This document shows positions 7,782 through 15,955 of a DNA stretch of 64,000 nt, one piece after another. Source of the stretch: CAYFVU01 sp964346645 (GTDB lineage: Bacteria; Spirochaetota; Spirochaetia; DSM-16054; Sediminispirochaetaceae); the NCBI GenBank assembly GCA_964346645.1, contig CAYFVU010000004.1, positions 1-64,000 on the forward strand, in the 5' to 3' direction. Below the pieces are notes generated by a model. It searched no databases. It saw only the letters and a program-made list of their open reading frames with translations, and was not told where the DNA came from. The first letter of the stretch is position 1. The number at the start of each line of letters is the position of its first letter. A program made the translations under genes and the position numbers.

Positions 7782-8738
7782 TTACCGAACCGGCGGATTT
7801 TCGGCGAGGGGCTTATGCCTCCGCCGGATATTCGTCAGTGTTACCCCTGCGATGATCACGGCGCCGCCGATCAGCTGTACCGTGCCGAGATGCTCGCCGA
7901 GCAGCAGGGCGGAGATGATCACCGAGACCACCGGAACCCCATTGAGAAAAACCGCCGCCTTCGAGGCATGGATCTTCGAAAGAGCGGTGTTGTAGAAGAA
8001 GAAGGCGAGAAGGGTCGCACAGAGGATGAGAAAGAGAAGAGCCCCCACGGACGCCGGATTTATCCTCGACCAGTCGGCGGAGGGCAAGCGGAAGAGAAAA
8101 ATCGGGAAGAAGTAGACGGCTCCGTAGAATATCTGGTACGAGGTGACCTCGAGTACGCTCACATTCGCCGACAGATGCCGGGCGATGATCATGTAGCAGG
8201 CTGCCGAGACTGCGGCGAGGACGACGAGGCCGTTGCCCAACAGCGAGCTGTCGGCGTAGGCAGCGTTGTCGTCGAAGCCCGCGAGAATCACGGCGCCCGC
8301 CACCGAAAGGAGTACTCCCACCCACTCCCGTCTTACCAAGTGTTCCTTCAAGAAGAATCCCGCGAGCAGGGCCACCAGGGCGGGCACCGAGGCGATGATG
8401 AGCGAGGCGCTCGAGGCTGAGGTGTACTGCATGCCGATCGTCTCGAAGAGGAAGTAGAGCCCCGGCTCGAAGAGCGCCATGAGTGCCAGCTTGAGGTGTG
8501 CGGATCTTCCTATCTTGCGCCGCAGCGGACCACGTCTCCTTCTATATATGAGAATGAGTGCGAAAAAGATGGACGAGCCGACGAAGCGGAAGAAGATGTA
8601 GGAGATGGGACCGAAACCGCTGAGCACCAGCTTTATCGCCGGGAAGGAGCTCCCCCAAAAAAGAACGGTCAGGAGGAGGGGGAAGTAGGTCGAGAGAAAC
8701 GTCGGACCCTCCTTCGGTCGACCCGCGCCGCTCATCAT
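7782..8738 (-). CDS. EamA/DMT-family membrane transporter
   Basis: A 318-aa hydrophobic protein with about ten predicted transmembrane segments arranged as two EamA repeats. GSSFPAIKLVLSGFGP at the start is the usual first-repeat signature, and the second repeat begins around VLAAVSAACYMIIARHL. Members export amino acids, nucleobases or other metabolites; the substrate here is unknown. Its ATG overlaps the stop of a 56-codon small frame (ATGA), so translation is probably coupled to it. Confidence 0.88.
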   Translation of the reverse strand: MMSGAGRPKEGPTFLSTYFPLLLTVLFWGSSFPAIKLVLSGFGPISYIFFRFVGSSIFFALILIYRRRRGPLRRKIGRSAHLKLALMALFEPGLYFLFETIGMQYTSASSASLIIASVPALVALLAGFFLKEHLVRREWVGVLLSVAGAVILAGFDDNAAYADSSLLGNGLVVLAAVSAACYMIIARHLSANVSVLEVTSYQIFYGAVYFFPIFLFRLPSADWSRINPASVGALLFLILCATLLAFFFYNTALSKIHASKAAVFLNGVPVVSVIISALLLGEHLGTVQLIGGAVIIAGVTLTNIRRRHKPLAENPPVR

Positions 8739-8905
8739 AACCGCTCCCTCTCGAGGCCGAACTCCTCGAGCAGTCCCGACACCGCTATGCGGTAACCGAA
8801 CGCCCCTGCCCTCGCAGTCTTCGCAGCCGAAAAATAGCGCTCACGGAACACCTTCATCTCCAGCTCTAATGCTTGTGCTACACCGTTTTTACCCTGACTT
8901 TCCAT
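8735..8905 (-). CDS. Small ORF, 56 aa, coupled to the EamA gene
   Basis: A 56-codon frame starting at the ATG at 8905 (MESQGKNGVAQALELE...) after CGAGGT, ending in TGA that overlaps the EamA start codon as ATGA. Codon use is G+C-rich at third positions like the neighbours, which supports translation. It is mainly charged and amphipathic, with no transmembrane segment. No family is recognised. An alternative internal ATG at residue 17 would shorten it to 40 aa. Confidence 0.5.
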   Translation of the reverse strand: MESQGKNGVAQALELEMKVFRERYFSAAKTARAGAFGYRIAVSGLLEEFGLERERL

Positions 8906-9033
8906 ACCTCGACCACTCTACTATATTTCTCCCGTCCGACGGAAGAGTACGTGAAACTGCCGAAGTATCCGGCCCGGGCAGGTGCAGGACCGCAAGATCA
9001 CGAGAAAATCGTGGCCTCTCGATCTATCCGTGC

Positions 9034-9039
9034 TATACT
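9034..9039 (+). promoter_or_regulatory. Extended -10 promoter, leaderless arrangement
   Basis: TGCTATACT gives an extended -10 (TATACT at 9034-9039) without a recognisable -35. The ATG at 9046 follows after 6 nt, again with no ribosome binding site. Confidence 0.55.
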
Positions 9040-9045
9040 CAAAAC

Positions 9046-10188
9046 ATGAATACACATAGGGTTTTGAGAAAAGTGATGGGTTTCGGCTGCAGATTCACCT
9101 CACACAAAGCGCTGACGGTGCTGATGATTCTCCTGTTTATATCCTTCGGTTCTCTGCTCCCGCACCTCGCCGCACAGGAGCAGCTGAGCGGCGATTGGCT
9201 GCGTTTTTCACTCTCGGGCAGAGAGAACTGGGGCGCATCCTCGGTACTGGAGTCCGAACAGCCTTGGCAGGAGTCCCGCTACGGGCCCGAAAAGGCTCAG
9301 GATGGAAAGGCGGAAACCTCCTGGGTCGAAGGCGCCTCCGGGGCCGGGATCGGCGAGAGTTACTGGTTCTCCTCCGACCATCTGCCCGAGGCGTTCGGCT
9401 TCATAAACGGCTATGCGAAGAACCGCAGCCTCTTCGACAAGAACTACCGGGTGAGGGAGTTTGAGCTGCGCGTATTTACCGCCCTCAGCGTGAGCGGTTT
9501 CTCGACGGAGAAGGTGAACTACTACGACGCCGTGCCGGCGGGCGAGTCGACGACGATCCGACTGGCAGACACGATGGAACCGCAGCGGACCGAGCTGCAG
9601 ATGGACAGAGACGAGCTGCGCAGCCGCATGCGCGAGCTCCGGAACTCGAAAGAGATCGCCGAGTGGGACTTCCCGATGGCCGATGAGATGGGCATTCCCG
9701 AAAACGCGGACCTCCCGATCTTCTACCGCTACATTCTGGTTCTGGAGATACGAGATGTCTACAAAGGCTCGCAGTGGGAAGATACCTGCATTGCCGAGTT
9801 GTGGGCCGACTACGGCGAGATCGAAGAGGTGAGCGTATCCGGAGATCGCCGAAGCCTGCTCGTGACGACCGATGAGGGGAAGAAGGTCCCCACCTACCGG
9901 GATTTCACATCGGTGCTCGCCCTCGTGGAGGTGAGCGGAAACGGCAAATGGGTCATCGTGACGAAGGAACCGGCCTACCTCGAAGCCGATGAACGGCCGA
10001 CGACCAGCTACGCCGTCGTACACGCCCCCACCGGCAGGGACATAACAGGGGCGATCTTCGGTACCGACGTCGATCTCGGCCTCGAGATACTCCCGACCGG
10101 ATTCTCACAGGAAGGGGAAGAGACCTATGTGCACTACGAGGATTTAGACAGCGGCGAGAGCAGCCGAGCGCCCTGCTCCCTCTACTGA
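9046..10188 (+). CDS. Secreted protein with NADase-type glycan-binding domain
   Basis: A 380-aa exported protein. The ATG at 9046 gives a signal sequence (basic start, hydrophobic KALTVLMILLFISFGSLL, cleavage region LAAQ). The longer frame from 8869 is rejected because it reads through the promoter. Residues of about 60-260 have the discoidin-like NADase-type glycan-binding pattern: alignment cues are YGPEKAQDGKAETSWVEG, GIGESYWF, INGYAKNRSLFDKNYRV and a final CIAELWADYG. The remaining C-terminal part resembles nothing I know and looks beta-rich. It probably sits at the cell surface or in the periplasm. The ligand is unknown. Confidence 0.7.
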   Translation: MNTHRVLRKVMGFGCRFTSHKALTVLMILLFISFGSLLPHLAAQEQLSGDWLRFSLSGRENWGASSVLESEQPWQESRYGPEKAQDGKAETSWVEGASGAGIGESYWFSSDHLPEAFGFINGYAKNRSLFDKNYRVREFELRVFTALSVSGFSTEKVNYYDAVPAGESTTIRLADTMEPQRTELQMDRDELRSRMRELRNSKEIAEWDFPMADEMGIPENADLPIFYRYILVLEIRDVYKGSQWEDTCIAELWADYGEIEEVSVSGDRRSLLVTTDEGKKVPTYRDFTSVLALVEVSGNGKWVIVTKEPAYLEADERPTTSYAVVHAPTGRDITGAIFGTDVDLGLEILPTGFSQEGEETYVHYEDLDSGESSRAPCSLY

Positions 10189-10279
10189 CTCGCTGCACCG
10201 GTCTCGCCTCTCTTTCCAACAAGAAAAAGTCGCCATAACATTACCAATATACTCATACAAAAGCGCAGATACAAATCGA

Positions 10280-10308
10280 TTGACTTCCCGGAGCAGAGCT
10301 CCTACCAT
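10280..10308 (+). promoter_or_regulatory. Sigma70 promoter of the ThDP-enzyme operon
   Basis: TTGACT (10280-10285), 17-nt spacer, TACCAT (10303-10308). The start codon is 35 nt downstream and is preceded by GAGGAG, so this is an ordinary leadered mRNA. Confidence 0.6.
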
Positions 10309-10342
10309 CTAAGGTAAAGTTCTGTTTAGAGGAGTATGCATC

Positions 10343-12091
10343 ATGTCCACAACCGGCGGCGCCATTATCGCGGAAATGCTCAAGAGGGAGGGGGTAGACC
10401 GCTATTTCGGCATCATAGACGGCACCTACACCTCGCTCATCATCAACATGAAGAAGACAGGGGCGCGGCTGATTACCCCCCGACACGAGACGACGGCCCT
10501 GCACATGGCCGGTGCCTATGCCAGGCTGACCGGAAGGCTGGGGGTGGCCATCGCAAGCAACGGACCGGGGGTGGCAAACGCCCTGTCCGGCGTGGCCGTG
10601 GAGAACACAGAGGGTAACAGAATCCTCCTGATTACGAGCTCGCGCCGCAGCCCCGTGGCCTATCCGGACCGCGGCGGGGCCTACCAGTGTTTCGACCAGG
10701 TGGGGGTCATACGGAACATGTCTAAGTGGTCGGTACTCATACCGAGCGCCGCAAGAGTTCCCGAGCTGATGCGGATGGCCCTGCGCGCCTGCTGGGAAGG
10801 CCGTCCGGGCGTCGTACACGTAGATGTGCCGGAGAACATCGTAAACGGAAATACCGACGATATCCCCTTCCTCGAACCCTCTCGATACCGCCGGACCTAC
10901 CTCGCGGCCCCAGCACGAGAGGCGGTAGAGGAATCGGCACGGCTGCTTCGGGAGGCGAAGCTCCCGATGATCCACGCGGGAAGCGGCGTCATCCACTCGA
11001 TGGCATACGCGGAGCTCGAGAAGCTCAGCAGCCTCCTGCACGCGCCGGTGACCACCTCGTGGGCGGCCCGCGGTGTGCTGTCGGAGAAGAATCCGCTCTC
11101 GTGGAGTATGGTCCACATAAAAGCGAACAACAACCTGCGCAACAGCGCCGATGCGGTCCTCTGCCTAGGCGCGAGAATGGGAGAGACCGACTGGTGGGGA
11201 AAAGCGCCATACTGGGCCAAGCCTGAGGCGCAGAAGTTCATTCAGGTAGACCTCGACGAGCACGCATTCGGCCGCACCCGCCCGATCGACCTCGGCGTGG
11301 TGTCGGATATAAAGACCTTTCTGCAACTGCTGATAGAGCTGCTCGAGCAGAGGGGCGAAGACCCGAAATTAGAATCACGCCGCAGAGAGGTCGAAAAGCT
11401 CGCAGGGGAGAAGGAGAAGCACCGCAAGGAGCTGGACAAGAAGCTCGAGGACCGGGAGGCACCGATGCTAACGGGTCACGTCTCCCGCGCCTGCAGGGAG
11501 AACTTCGACGACGATGCGATCGCCGTCTTCGACGGCGGAAACACGGCGGTCTGGGGCAACTTCTTCTACGAAATCAGACGGCCCGGGACTCTGCTTACCA
11601 CCAACCACATGGGCCATCTCGGCGCCGGACTCGGTCAGGCCCTCGGCGCTGCGGCGGCCTTTCCCGACCGTCAGGTATTCTGCATGATCGGCGACGGAGC
11701 GATGGGCTTCCATCCGCAGGAGATAGAGACAGCGGTGCGCAACGAAATGAAGGTAATCTTTCTCGTCTGCTCGGACAAGCAGTGGGGCATGGTAAAACTC
11801 ACTCAGAGCGTCGCCGTCAAACCGATGAAGACCATGCTCAAGAAGTCGCTTAGCCCGGAGGAGACGGTAAACACCGAGCTCGGCGAAATCGAGTGGGACG
11901 CCCTCGCCCGCTCCATGGGAGCACACGGAGAGAGGGTCTCCGATCCGGCGGAGCTGCCTGAGGCAATCACCCGCTGCAAGGAGGCGGGGACCTGCGCGGT
12001 TATCCACGTGGACGTACACCCGGTAAAGCACATGTGGGCCCCCGGCCTCATGTACTTCAAGGCGATGCACCAGGAACCGAAGGGTAAGTAG
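10343..12091 (+). CDS. Thiamine diphosphate enzyme, acetolactate-synthase-like
   Basis: A 582-aa ThDP-dependent enzyme with the three-domain acetolactate synthase/oxalyl-CoA decarboxylase fold. The PYR domain (residues 1-170) has the cofactor-activating Glu in PRHETTALHMAGAYAR. The central domain is about 190-340. The PP domain has GDGAMGFHPQEIETA near 450 for Mg-diphosphate binding. The usual Asn-Asn at the end of that motif is replaced (VCSDKQWG), so the reaction may differ from acetolactate formation. It heads an operon with a BASS transporter, an epimerase and an SDR, which points to breakdown or remodelling of an imported carboxylate. Exact substrate unknown. Confidence 0.8.
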   Translation: MSTTGGAIIAEMLKREGVDRYFGIIDGTYTSLIINMKKTGARLITPRHETTALHMAGAYARLTGRLGVAIASNGPGVANALSGVAVENTEGNRILLITSSRRSPVAYPDRGGAYQCFDQVGVIRNMSKWSVLIPSAARVPELMRMALRACWEGRPGVVHVDVPENIVNGNTDDIPFLEPSRYRRTYLAAPAREAVEESARLLREAKLPMIHAGSGVIHSMAYAELEKLSSLLHAPVTTSWAARGVLSEKNPLSWSMVHIKANNNLRNSADAVLCLGARMGETDWWGKAPYWAKPEAQKFIQVDLDEHAFGRTRPIDLGVVSDIKTFLQLLIELLEQRGEDPKLESRRREVEKLAGEKEKHRKELDKKLEDREAPMLTGHVSRACRENFDDDAIAVFDGGNTAVWGNFFYEIRRPGTLLTTNHMGHLGAGLGQALGAAAAFPDRQVFCMIGDGAMGFHPQEIETAVRNEMKVIFLVCSDKQWGMVKLTQSVAVKPMKTMLKKSLSPEETVNTELGEIEWDALARSMGAHGERVSDPAELPEAITRCKEAGTCAVIHVDVHPVKHMWAPGLMYFKAMHQEPKGK

Positions 12092-12092
12092 C

Positions 12093-13025
12093 ATGAGCCC
12101 CGAGGTCATAGACTCCATCCGATTGAACTTCGACGAATCGAGTGTACGCAGCCTCAACATCGTCATCGCCGTGATGATGTTCGGCATGGCCCTCGATATT
12201 CACCGCGAGGACTTTCTCCGCATAGTGAAGTCGCCGCGCGGTCCCGCAATCGGCCTCGTCGCGCAGTTCATCCTGCTGCCGGCATTTACCTTCCTGCTGA
12301 CTCTCGTGCTCGACACCGCCCCCTCCATACTCCTCGGCATGATCCTCGTCGCCTCCTGCCCCGGCGGCAACCTCTCGAACATCATCACCTACCTTGCCAA
12401 GGGCAACTCGGCCATGTCCGTCTCCATGACGGGTGTCTCGACTATTGCCGCCATCTTCATGACCCCTCTCAACCTCTCGGTATGGGGGAGCTTGAATCCG
12501 GCCACCGAACCGATACTGCGACAGGTGAGTCTCGACCCGGTCAACGTCTTCAAGACGGTGTTTCTGATCCTCGGTGTGCCGCTTATCCTCGGCATGACGG
12601 CCGCACGCCTCCGGCCCGCGCTCGCGGTGAAGGCGCGCAAACCCTTCAAGATTTTTTCCGTCGTCGTCTTTATCGCGGTAGTAGCCATCATCTTCTTCAG
12701 CAACTGGCAGCAGTTCCTGCGTGTCATCGGCCTCATCGCCATAGCGGTATTCATCCACAACGCCCTCGCCATCTCCCTCGGCTACGGGGCGGCGCGGATC
12801 GTCGGGCTCGAGGCGAGAGACCGGCGCGCGGTAGCAATAGAGGTGGGAATCCAGAACTCGGCGCTGGGACTGGCCCTGGTCTTCGGCTTCTTCGAAGGCC
12901 TCGGCGGCATGGCGATCATCACCGGCTGGTGGGGCGTCTGGCACATCCTCGCCGGCCTCTTCATGGCCCTTATGTGGAACCTCTACGACGCACGAAAGAG
13001 GCGGAAGGCGGCGCTCCATGGCTGA
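12093..13025 (+). CDS. Bile acid:sodium symporter family (BASS) transporter
   Basis: A 310-aa integral membrane protein with about nine to ten hydrophobic helices. The signature MILVASCPGGNLSNIITYLAKGN (split over residues 87-110) matches the sodium-binding region of BASS proteins, and VEIGIQNSALGLAL near 250 is the second crossover motif. BASS members move bile acids, pyruvate, pantothenate or other organic anions with Na+. It begins 1 nt after the ThDP-enzyme stop and overlaps the next gene by 8 nt, so it belongs to the same operon and presumably imports that enzyme's substrate. Confidence 0.9.
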   Translation: MSPEVIDSIRLNFDESSVRSLNIVIAVMMFGMALDIHREDFLRIVKSPRGPAIGLVAQFILLPAFTFLLTLVLDTAPSILLGMILVASCPGGNLSNIITYLAKGNSAMSVSMTGVSTIAAIFMTPLNLSVWGSLNPATEPILRQVSLDPVNVFKTVFLILGVPLILGMTAARLRPALAVKARKPFKIFSVVVFIAVVAIIFFSNWQQFLRVIGLIAIAVFIHNALAISLGYGAARIVGLEARDRRAVAIEVGIQNSALGLALVFGFFEGLGGMAIITGWWGVWHILAGLFMALMWNLYDARKRRKAALHG

Positions 13026-13989
13026 GCAGGCCCTGTCGGTCCTCATAACAGGCGCGGGAGGCTACATAGGCAGACAGCTCATCGCCGAGATGGCGGCGGA
13101 CAGGAGGCACTTCGCGCGGATAGCCGCGGCAGACATCCGCCTTCCGGAGGAGCACGAGAGACTGCAGGGAATCGACTACCTCGAGGCGGACGTGCGGGAC
13201 CCCGTGCTCGCCCGCCACCTCGAGGAACACGGAATCGACGCGGTGGTCCACCTCGCCGCCATAGTGAACCCCGGCAAGGATACGAGCAGGGAGCTGCAGC
13301 ACTCCATCGATGTGGACGGCACGGAGAACGTCTTGAAGGCCTGTCTCGAGGCGGGAGTCGAGAGGATCGTGATTACCAGCAGCGGCGCCGCCTACGGCTA
13401 CCACGCCGACAACCCGCAGTGGCTGACCGAGGAGGACGCGTTGCGGGGAAATCCCGAGTTCGCATACTCCGACCACAAGCGGCAGGTCGAGGAGATGCTC
13501 GCCCGCTGGCGCGAGAAAGCGCCCGAGCTCGAGCAGCTGATCCTGCGGCCGGGGACCATCCTCGGTGCCGGTACGCGAAACCAGATAACCGAGCTTTTCG
13601 AGGGAAAGCGGATACTGCGGCTCTCCGGCAGCCCCTCTCCCTTCGTTCTGATATGGGACCGGGACGTGGTGGGGGCGATACTGCACGGGCTGATCGAACG
13701 GAAGTCGGGCATCTACAACCTCGCAGGCGACGGCACGCTCACCATCGGCGAGATGGCTGAAATGATGGGCAAGCCGGTCCTCACCCTCCCGGTGCCGCTG
13801 GTAAAGGCCGCTCTCGCCGTACTCTCCCTCCTAAAGCTCACCCCCTACGGCCCGGAGCAGGTGCGCTTTCTCCGCTACCGGCCTGTCCTCCTCAACCGCA
13901 GGCTAAAGGAGGAGTTCGGCTACACGCCCCGCAAGACCACCCGTGAGGTGTGGGAGTTCTACCTGCAAGAGCGGGGCTACCATGCCTAA
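13018..13989 (+). CDS. NAD-dependent epimerase/dehydratase family protein
   Basis: A 323-aa extended SDR. The N-terminal Rossmann motif is TGAGGYIG (residues 11-18), then DVRDP and HLAAIVNPG. The active-site region has SSGAAYGYHAD with the Ser, and YSDHKRQVEEML with the Tyr-x-x-x-Lys pair. The C-terminal half resembles sugar-nucleotide epimerases, but the substrate is unknown. Start codon overlaps the end of the BASS gene by 8 nt and its end overlaps the next gene by 8 nt, so translation is coupled along the operon. Confidence 0.85.
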   Translation: MAEQALSVLITGAGGYIGRQLIAEMAADRRHFARIAAADIRLPEEHERLQGIDYLEADVRDPVLARHLEEHGIDAVVHLAAIVNPGKDTSRELQHSIDVDGTENVLKACLEAGVERIVITSSGAAYGYHADNPQWLTEEDALRGNPEFAYSDHKRQVEEMLARWREKAPELEQLILRPGTILGAGTRNQITELFEGKRILRLSGSPSPFVLIWDRDVVGAILHGLIERKSGIYNLAGDGTLTIGEMAEMMGKPVLTLPVPLVKAALAVLSLLKLTPYGPEQVRFLRYRPVLLNRRLKEEFGYTPRKTTREVWEFYLQERGYHA

Positions 13990-14839
13990 GCGGACGACGC
14001 GGCGGAAGCGGCGAAGGCCGCGCAGGAGGAGTTTCGAGAACCGCAGCGTCGTCATAACCGGCGCCGCCGGCGGCATGGGCGAGGCCTTCGCCCGGAGATT
14101 CGGCCGCGCGGGATCCCGCCTGGCCCTCCTGGACCTGAATAGAGAAAAGGCCGGGCTGCTCGCGGCGCAGCTGAGGGAGGAGGGGATCGACGCCTCCTCC
14201 TACCGCTGCGACGTGACCGACGAGTCCGAATGCAGCCGGGTCTTCGATGAGATCATCGCCGCCGGGGGTGGCATCGACCTGCTGATAAACAACGCGGGAA
14301 TCACCCACCGCAGCGCTTTCCGGACCACACAGCCGGAGGTGATCCGAAGGGTTGTGCAGGTGAGCCTCTTCGGAGCGGTGAACTGTACGAAGGGGGCCCT
14401 CGAGAGCTTGATCGAGCGGCGCGGGATGGTAGTCGCCGTCTCCTCGGCCGCCGGTTTCGTCCCTCTGCTCGGCAGAACCGGCTACTGTGCGGCAAAGCAC
14501 GGGATGCACGGCTTCTTCGACACCCTCAGGGCCGAGATGCACGGCAGCGGCGTAGACGTGCTCATCCTCTGTCCCGGCTTCACCCGCACGCCGCTTACCA
14601 CCTCCGCGCTCGACGGCAACGGCGGCATCACCCGTCACCCCAAGGCGACGGTCGGGAAGATCGCCGAACCGGCGGAGGTCGCCGAAGAGCTCTACCTGGC
14701 CGCCTGCCGCAGAAGACGCATGGTCGTGCTCTCCGCCTCCGGCAAGCTCTCGATGCTGCTCAGCCGGCTCTCGCCTCCCCTCTACGAGGCGCTCATGCGC
14801 CGATCGCTGAGAAAGGAACTCGATCGAGACCCCCGATGA
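13982..14839 (+). CDS. Short-chain dehydrogenase/reductase with basic N-terminal extension
   Basis: A 285-aa classical SDR. After a striking Arg/Lys-rich leader (MPKRTTRRKRRRPRRR) come TGAAGGMG for NAD(P), LLINNAGIT, the catalytic Ser (SSAAG) and YCAAKHG. The frame extends upstream to 13943, but the ATG at 13982 overlaps the previous gene by 8 nt like the other junctions of this operon and is preferred. The C-terminal stretch (SMLLSRLSPPLYEALMRRSLRK) is amphipathic and could touch the membrane. Last gene of the four-gene operon. Confidence 0.87.
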   Translation: MPKRTTRRKRRRPRRRSFENRSVVITGAAGGMGEAFARRFGRAGSRLALLDLNREKAGLLAAQLREEGIDASSYRCDVTDESECSRVFDEIIAAGGGIDLLINNAGITHRSAFRTTQPEVIRRVVQVSLFGAVNCTKGALESLIERRGMVVAVSSAAGFVPLLGRTGYCAAKHGMHGFFDTLRAEMHGSGVDVLILCPGFTRTPLTTSALDGNGGITRHPKATVGKIAEPAEVAEELYLAACRRRRMVVLSASGKLSMLLSRLSPPLYEALMRRSLRKELDRDPR

Positions 14840-14863
14840 GAATCAGGCTTAAACACGTTGAGC

Positions 14864-14925
14864 TTGACAGCTGAGGAGAAGCGTGTATAATGAAATGTGA
14901 TAAAACGATTAGGGGTAAACGTTAA
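14864..14925 (+). promoter_or_regulatory. Promoter and operator-like dyad for the cyclitol operon
   Basis: TTGACA (14864-14869), 16-nt spacer, TATAAT (14886-14891): the strongest sigma70 match in the window. The dyad TAAACGTTAA (14916-14925), with the central CG typical of LacI-family operators, lies just before the TTG start of the LacI gene, so autoregulation is likely. Confidence 0.75.
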
Positions 14926-14927
14926 AA

Positions 14928-15938
14928 TTGAGCACAAAGCACAGAACGGTAAGAATCAAGGATATTGCGGAGAAGGCGGAGGTCTCCGCTTCGACCGTTT
15001 CCGCAATTCTCAACAACAGCCGTTCCAACATCCGAATCAGCGACCGTACGAAAGAGAAGGTGCTGCAGATTGCAGAGAAGCTGGAGTATCGCCCCAACTT
15101 TTTCGCCAAATCGCTGCGTACGCGTACGAGCTACCTTATCAGCGTAATCGTCTGGGATATAACGGATCCGTTCTACGGCGAGATCCTCAAGGGTATAGAG
15201 AGGGTGTTGAAGCAGGAGGGGTATCAGCTCCTGCTCACCAGCGCCGACGGACTCGAAGCCAATCGCTGTTACGAGCGGCTCAAGGAGCTGCCCGTCGACG
15301 GAGTAATCGTCCTCGGCGGCCCCGAACACGGCATCGTGAAAGAACAGGTCGAAGAACGGGATATACCTCACGTGTACATCGGTCTCAGGGGCAGCTCGGA
15401 TCTCTCGTGCTCGATTGCTGTAGACAACTACAAGGGAGGCGCCATCGGCACCGAATACCTGTTGAGCATGGGGAGGAATGAGCTCCTCTACGTGACGAAG
15501 AGGAGGAGAACCCACGACGAGGAGGACCGCCTCCACGGCTTCGAAGACACCGTAGAAGCACTGAGCACCGGAGGGGTGAGCTATCGGATCATCGAAACCG
15601 AAGACGACTTCGAGGGTGGCTACAGCTCGGTCCTCTCCCTCTTGCAGAGAAACGACGAACCGGTCTGCATATTTGCAGACGACGACCTTCTTGCCCTCGG
15701 CATTCTGCGCGCCCTTCAGGACAACGACCTCGCCGTCCCTGCACAGGCAGCGGTTCTCGGTTTCGACAACCTCCTCATATCCGCATATACACAGCCGCGG
15801 CTCAGCACGCTCAACCAACCACGGTTACGGATGGGGAAGGAAGGAGCAGAGTCTCTATTGAAGAGAATTGCAGGAAAAGAGGTAGCCGAGCCGAGAATAG
15901 TGCTCGAGCCGAATCTCATATTAAGGGATTCCTGTTAA
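14928..15938 (+). CDS. LacI-family transcriptional regulator (cyclitol operon)
   Basis: A 336-aa LacI/GalR repressor. The helix-turn-helix plus hinge is IKDIAEKAEVSASTVSAIL (about residues 10-28) followed by the hinge RPNFFAKSLRT. The periplasmic-binding-like effector domain follows and ends LEPNLILRDSC. The start is TTG at 14928, with AGGGG 12 nt upstream; an in-frame ATG does not occur before the HTH. It is the first gene of an operon with an aminotransferase, an IolO-like epimerase and an IolG-like dehydrogenase, and probably responds to an inositol derivative. Effector identity is inferred from neighbours only. Confidence 0.9.
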   Translation: MSTKHRTVRIKDIAEKAEVSASTVSAILNNSRSNIRISDRTKEKVLQIAEKLEYRPNFFAKSLRTRTSYLISVIVWDITDPFYGEILKGIERVLKQEGYQLLLTSADGLEANRCYERLKELPVDGVIVLGGPEHGIVKEQVEERDIPHVYIGLRGSSDLSCSIAVDNYKGGAIGTEYLLSMGRNELLYVTKRRRTHDEEDRLHGFEDTVEALSTGGVSYRIIETEDDFEGGYSSVLSLLQRNDEPVCIFADDDLLALGILRALQDNDLAVPAQAAVLGFDNLLISAYTQPRLSTLNQPRLRMGKEGAESLLKRIAGKEVAEPRIVLEPNLILRDSC

Positions 15939-15955
15939 AGGAGAAGGGGGTAGCT

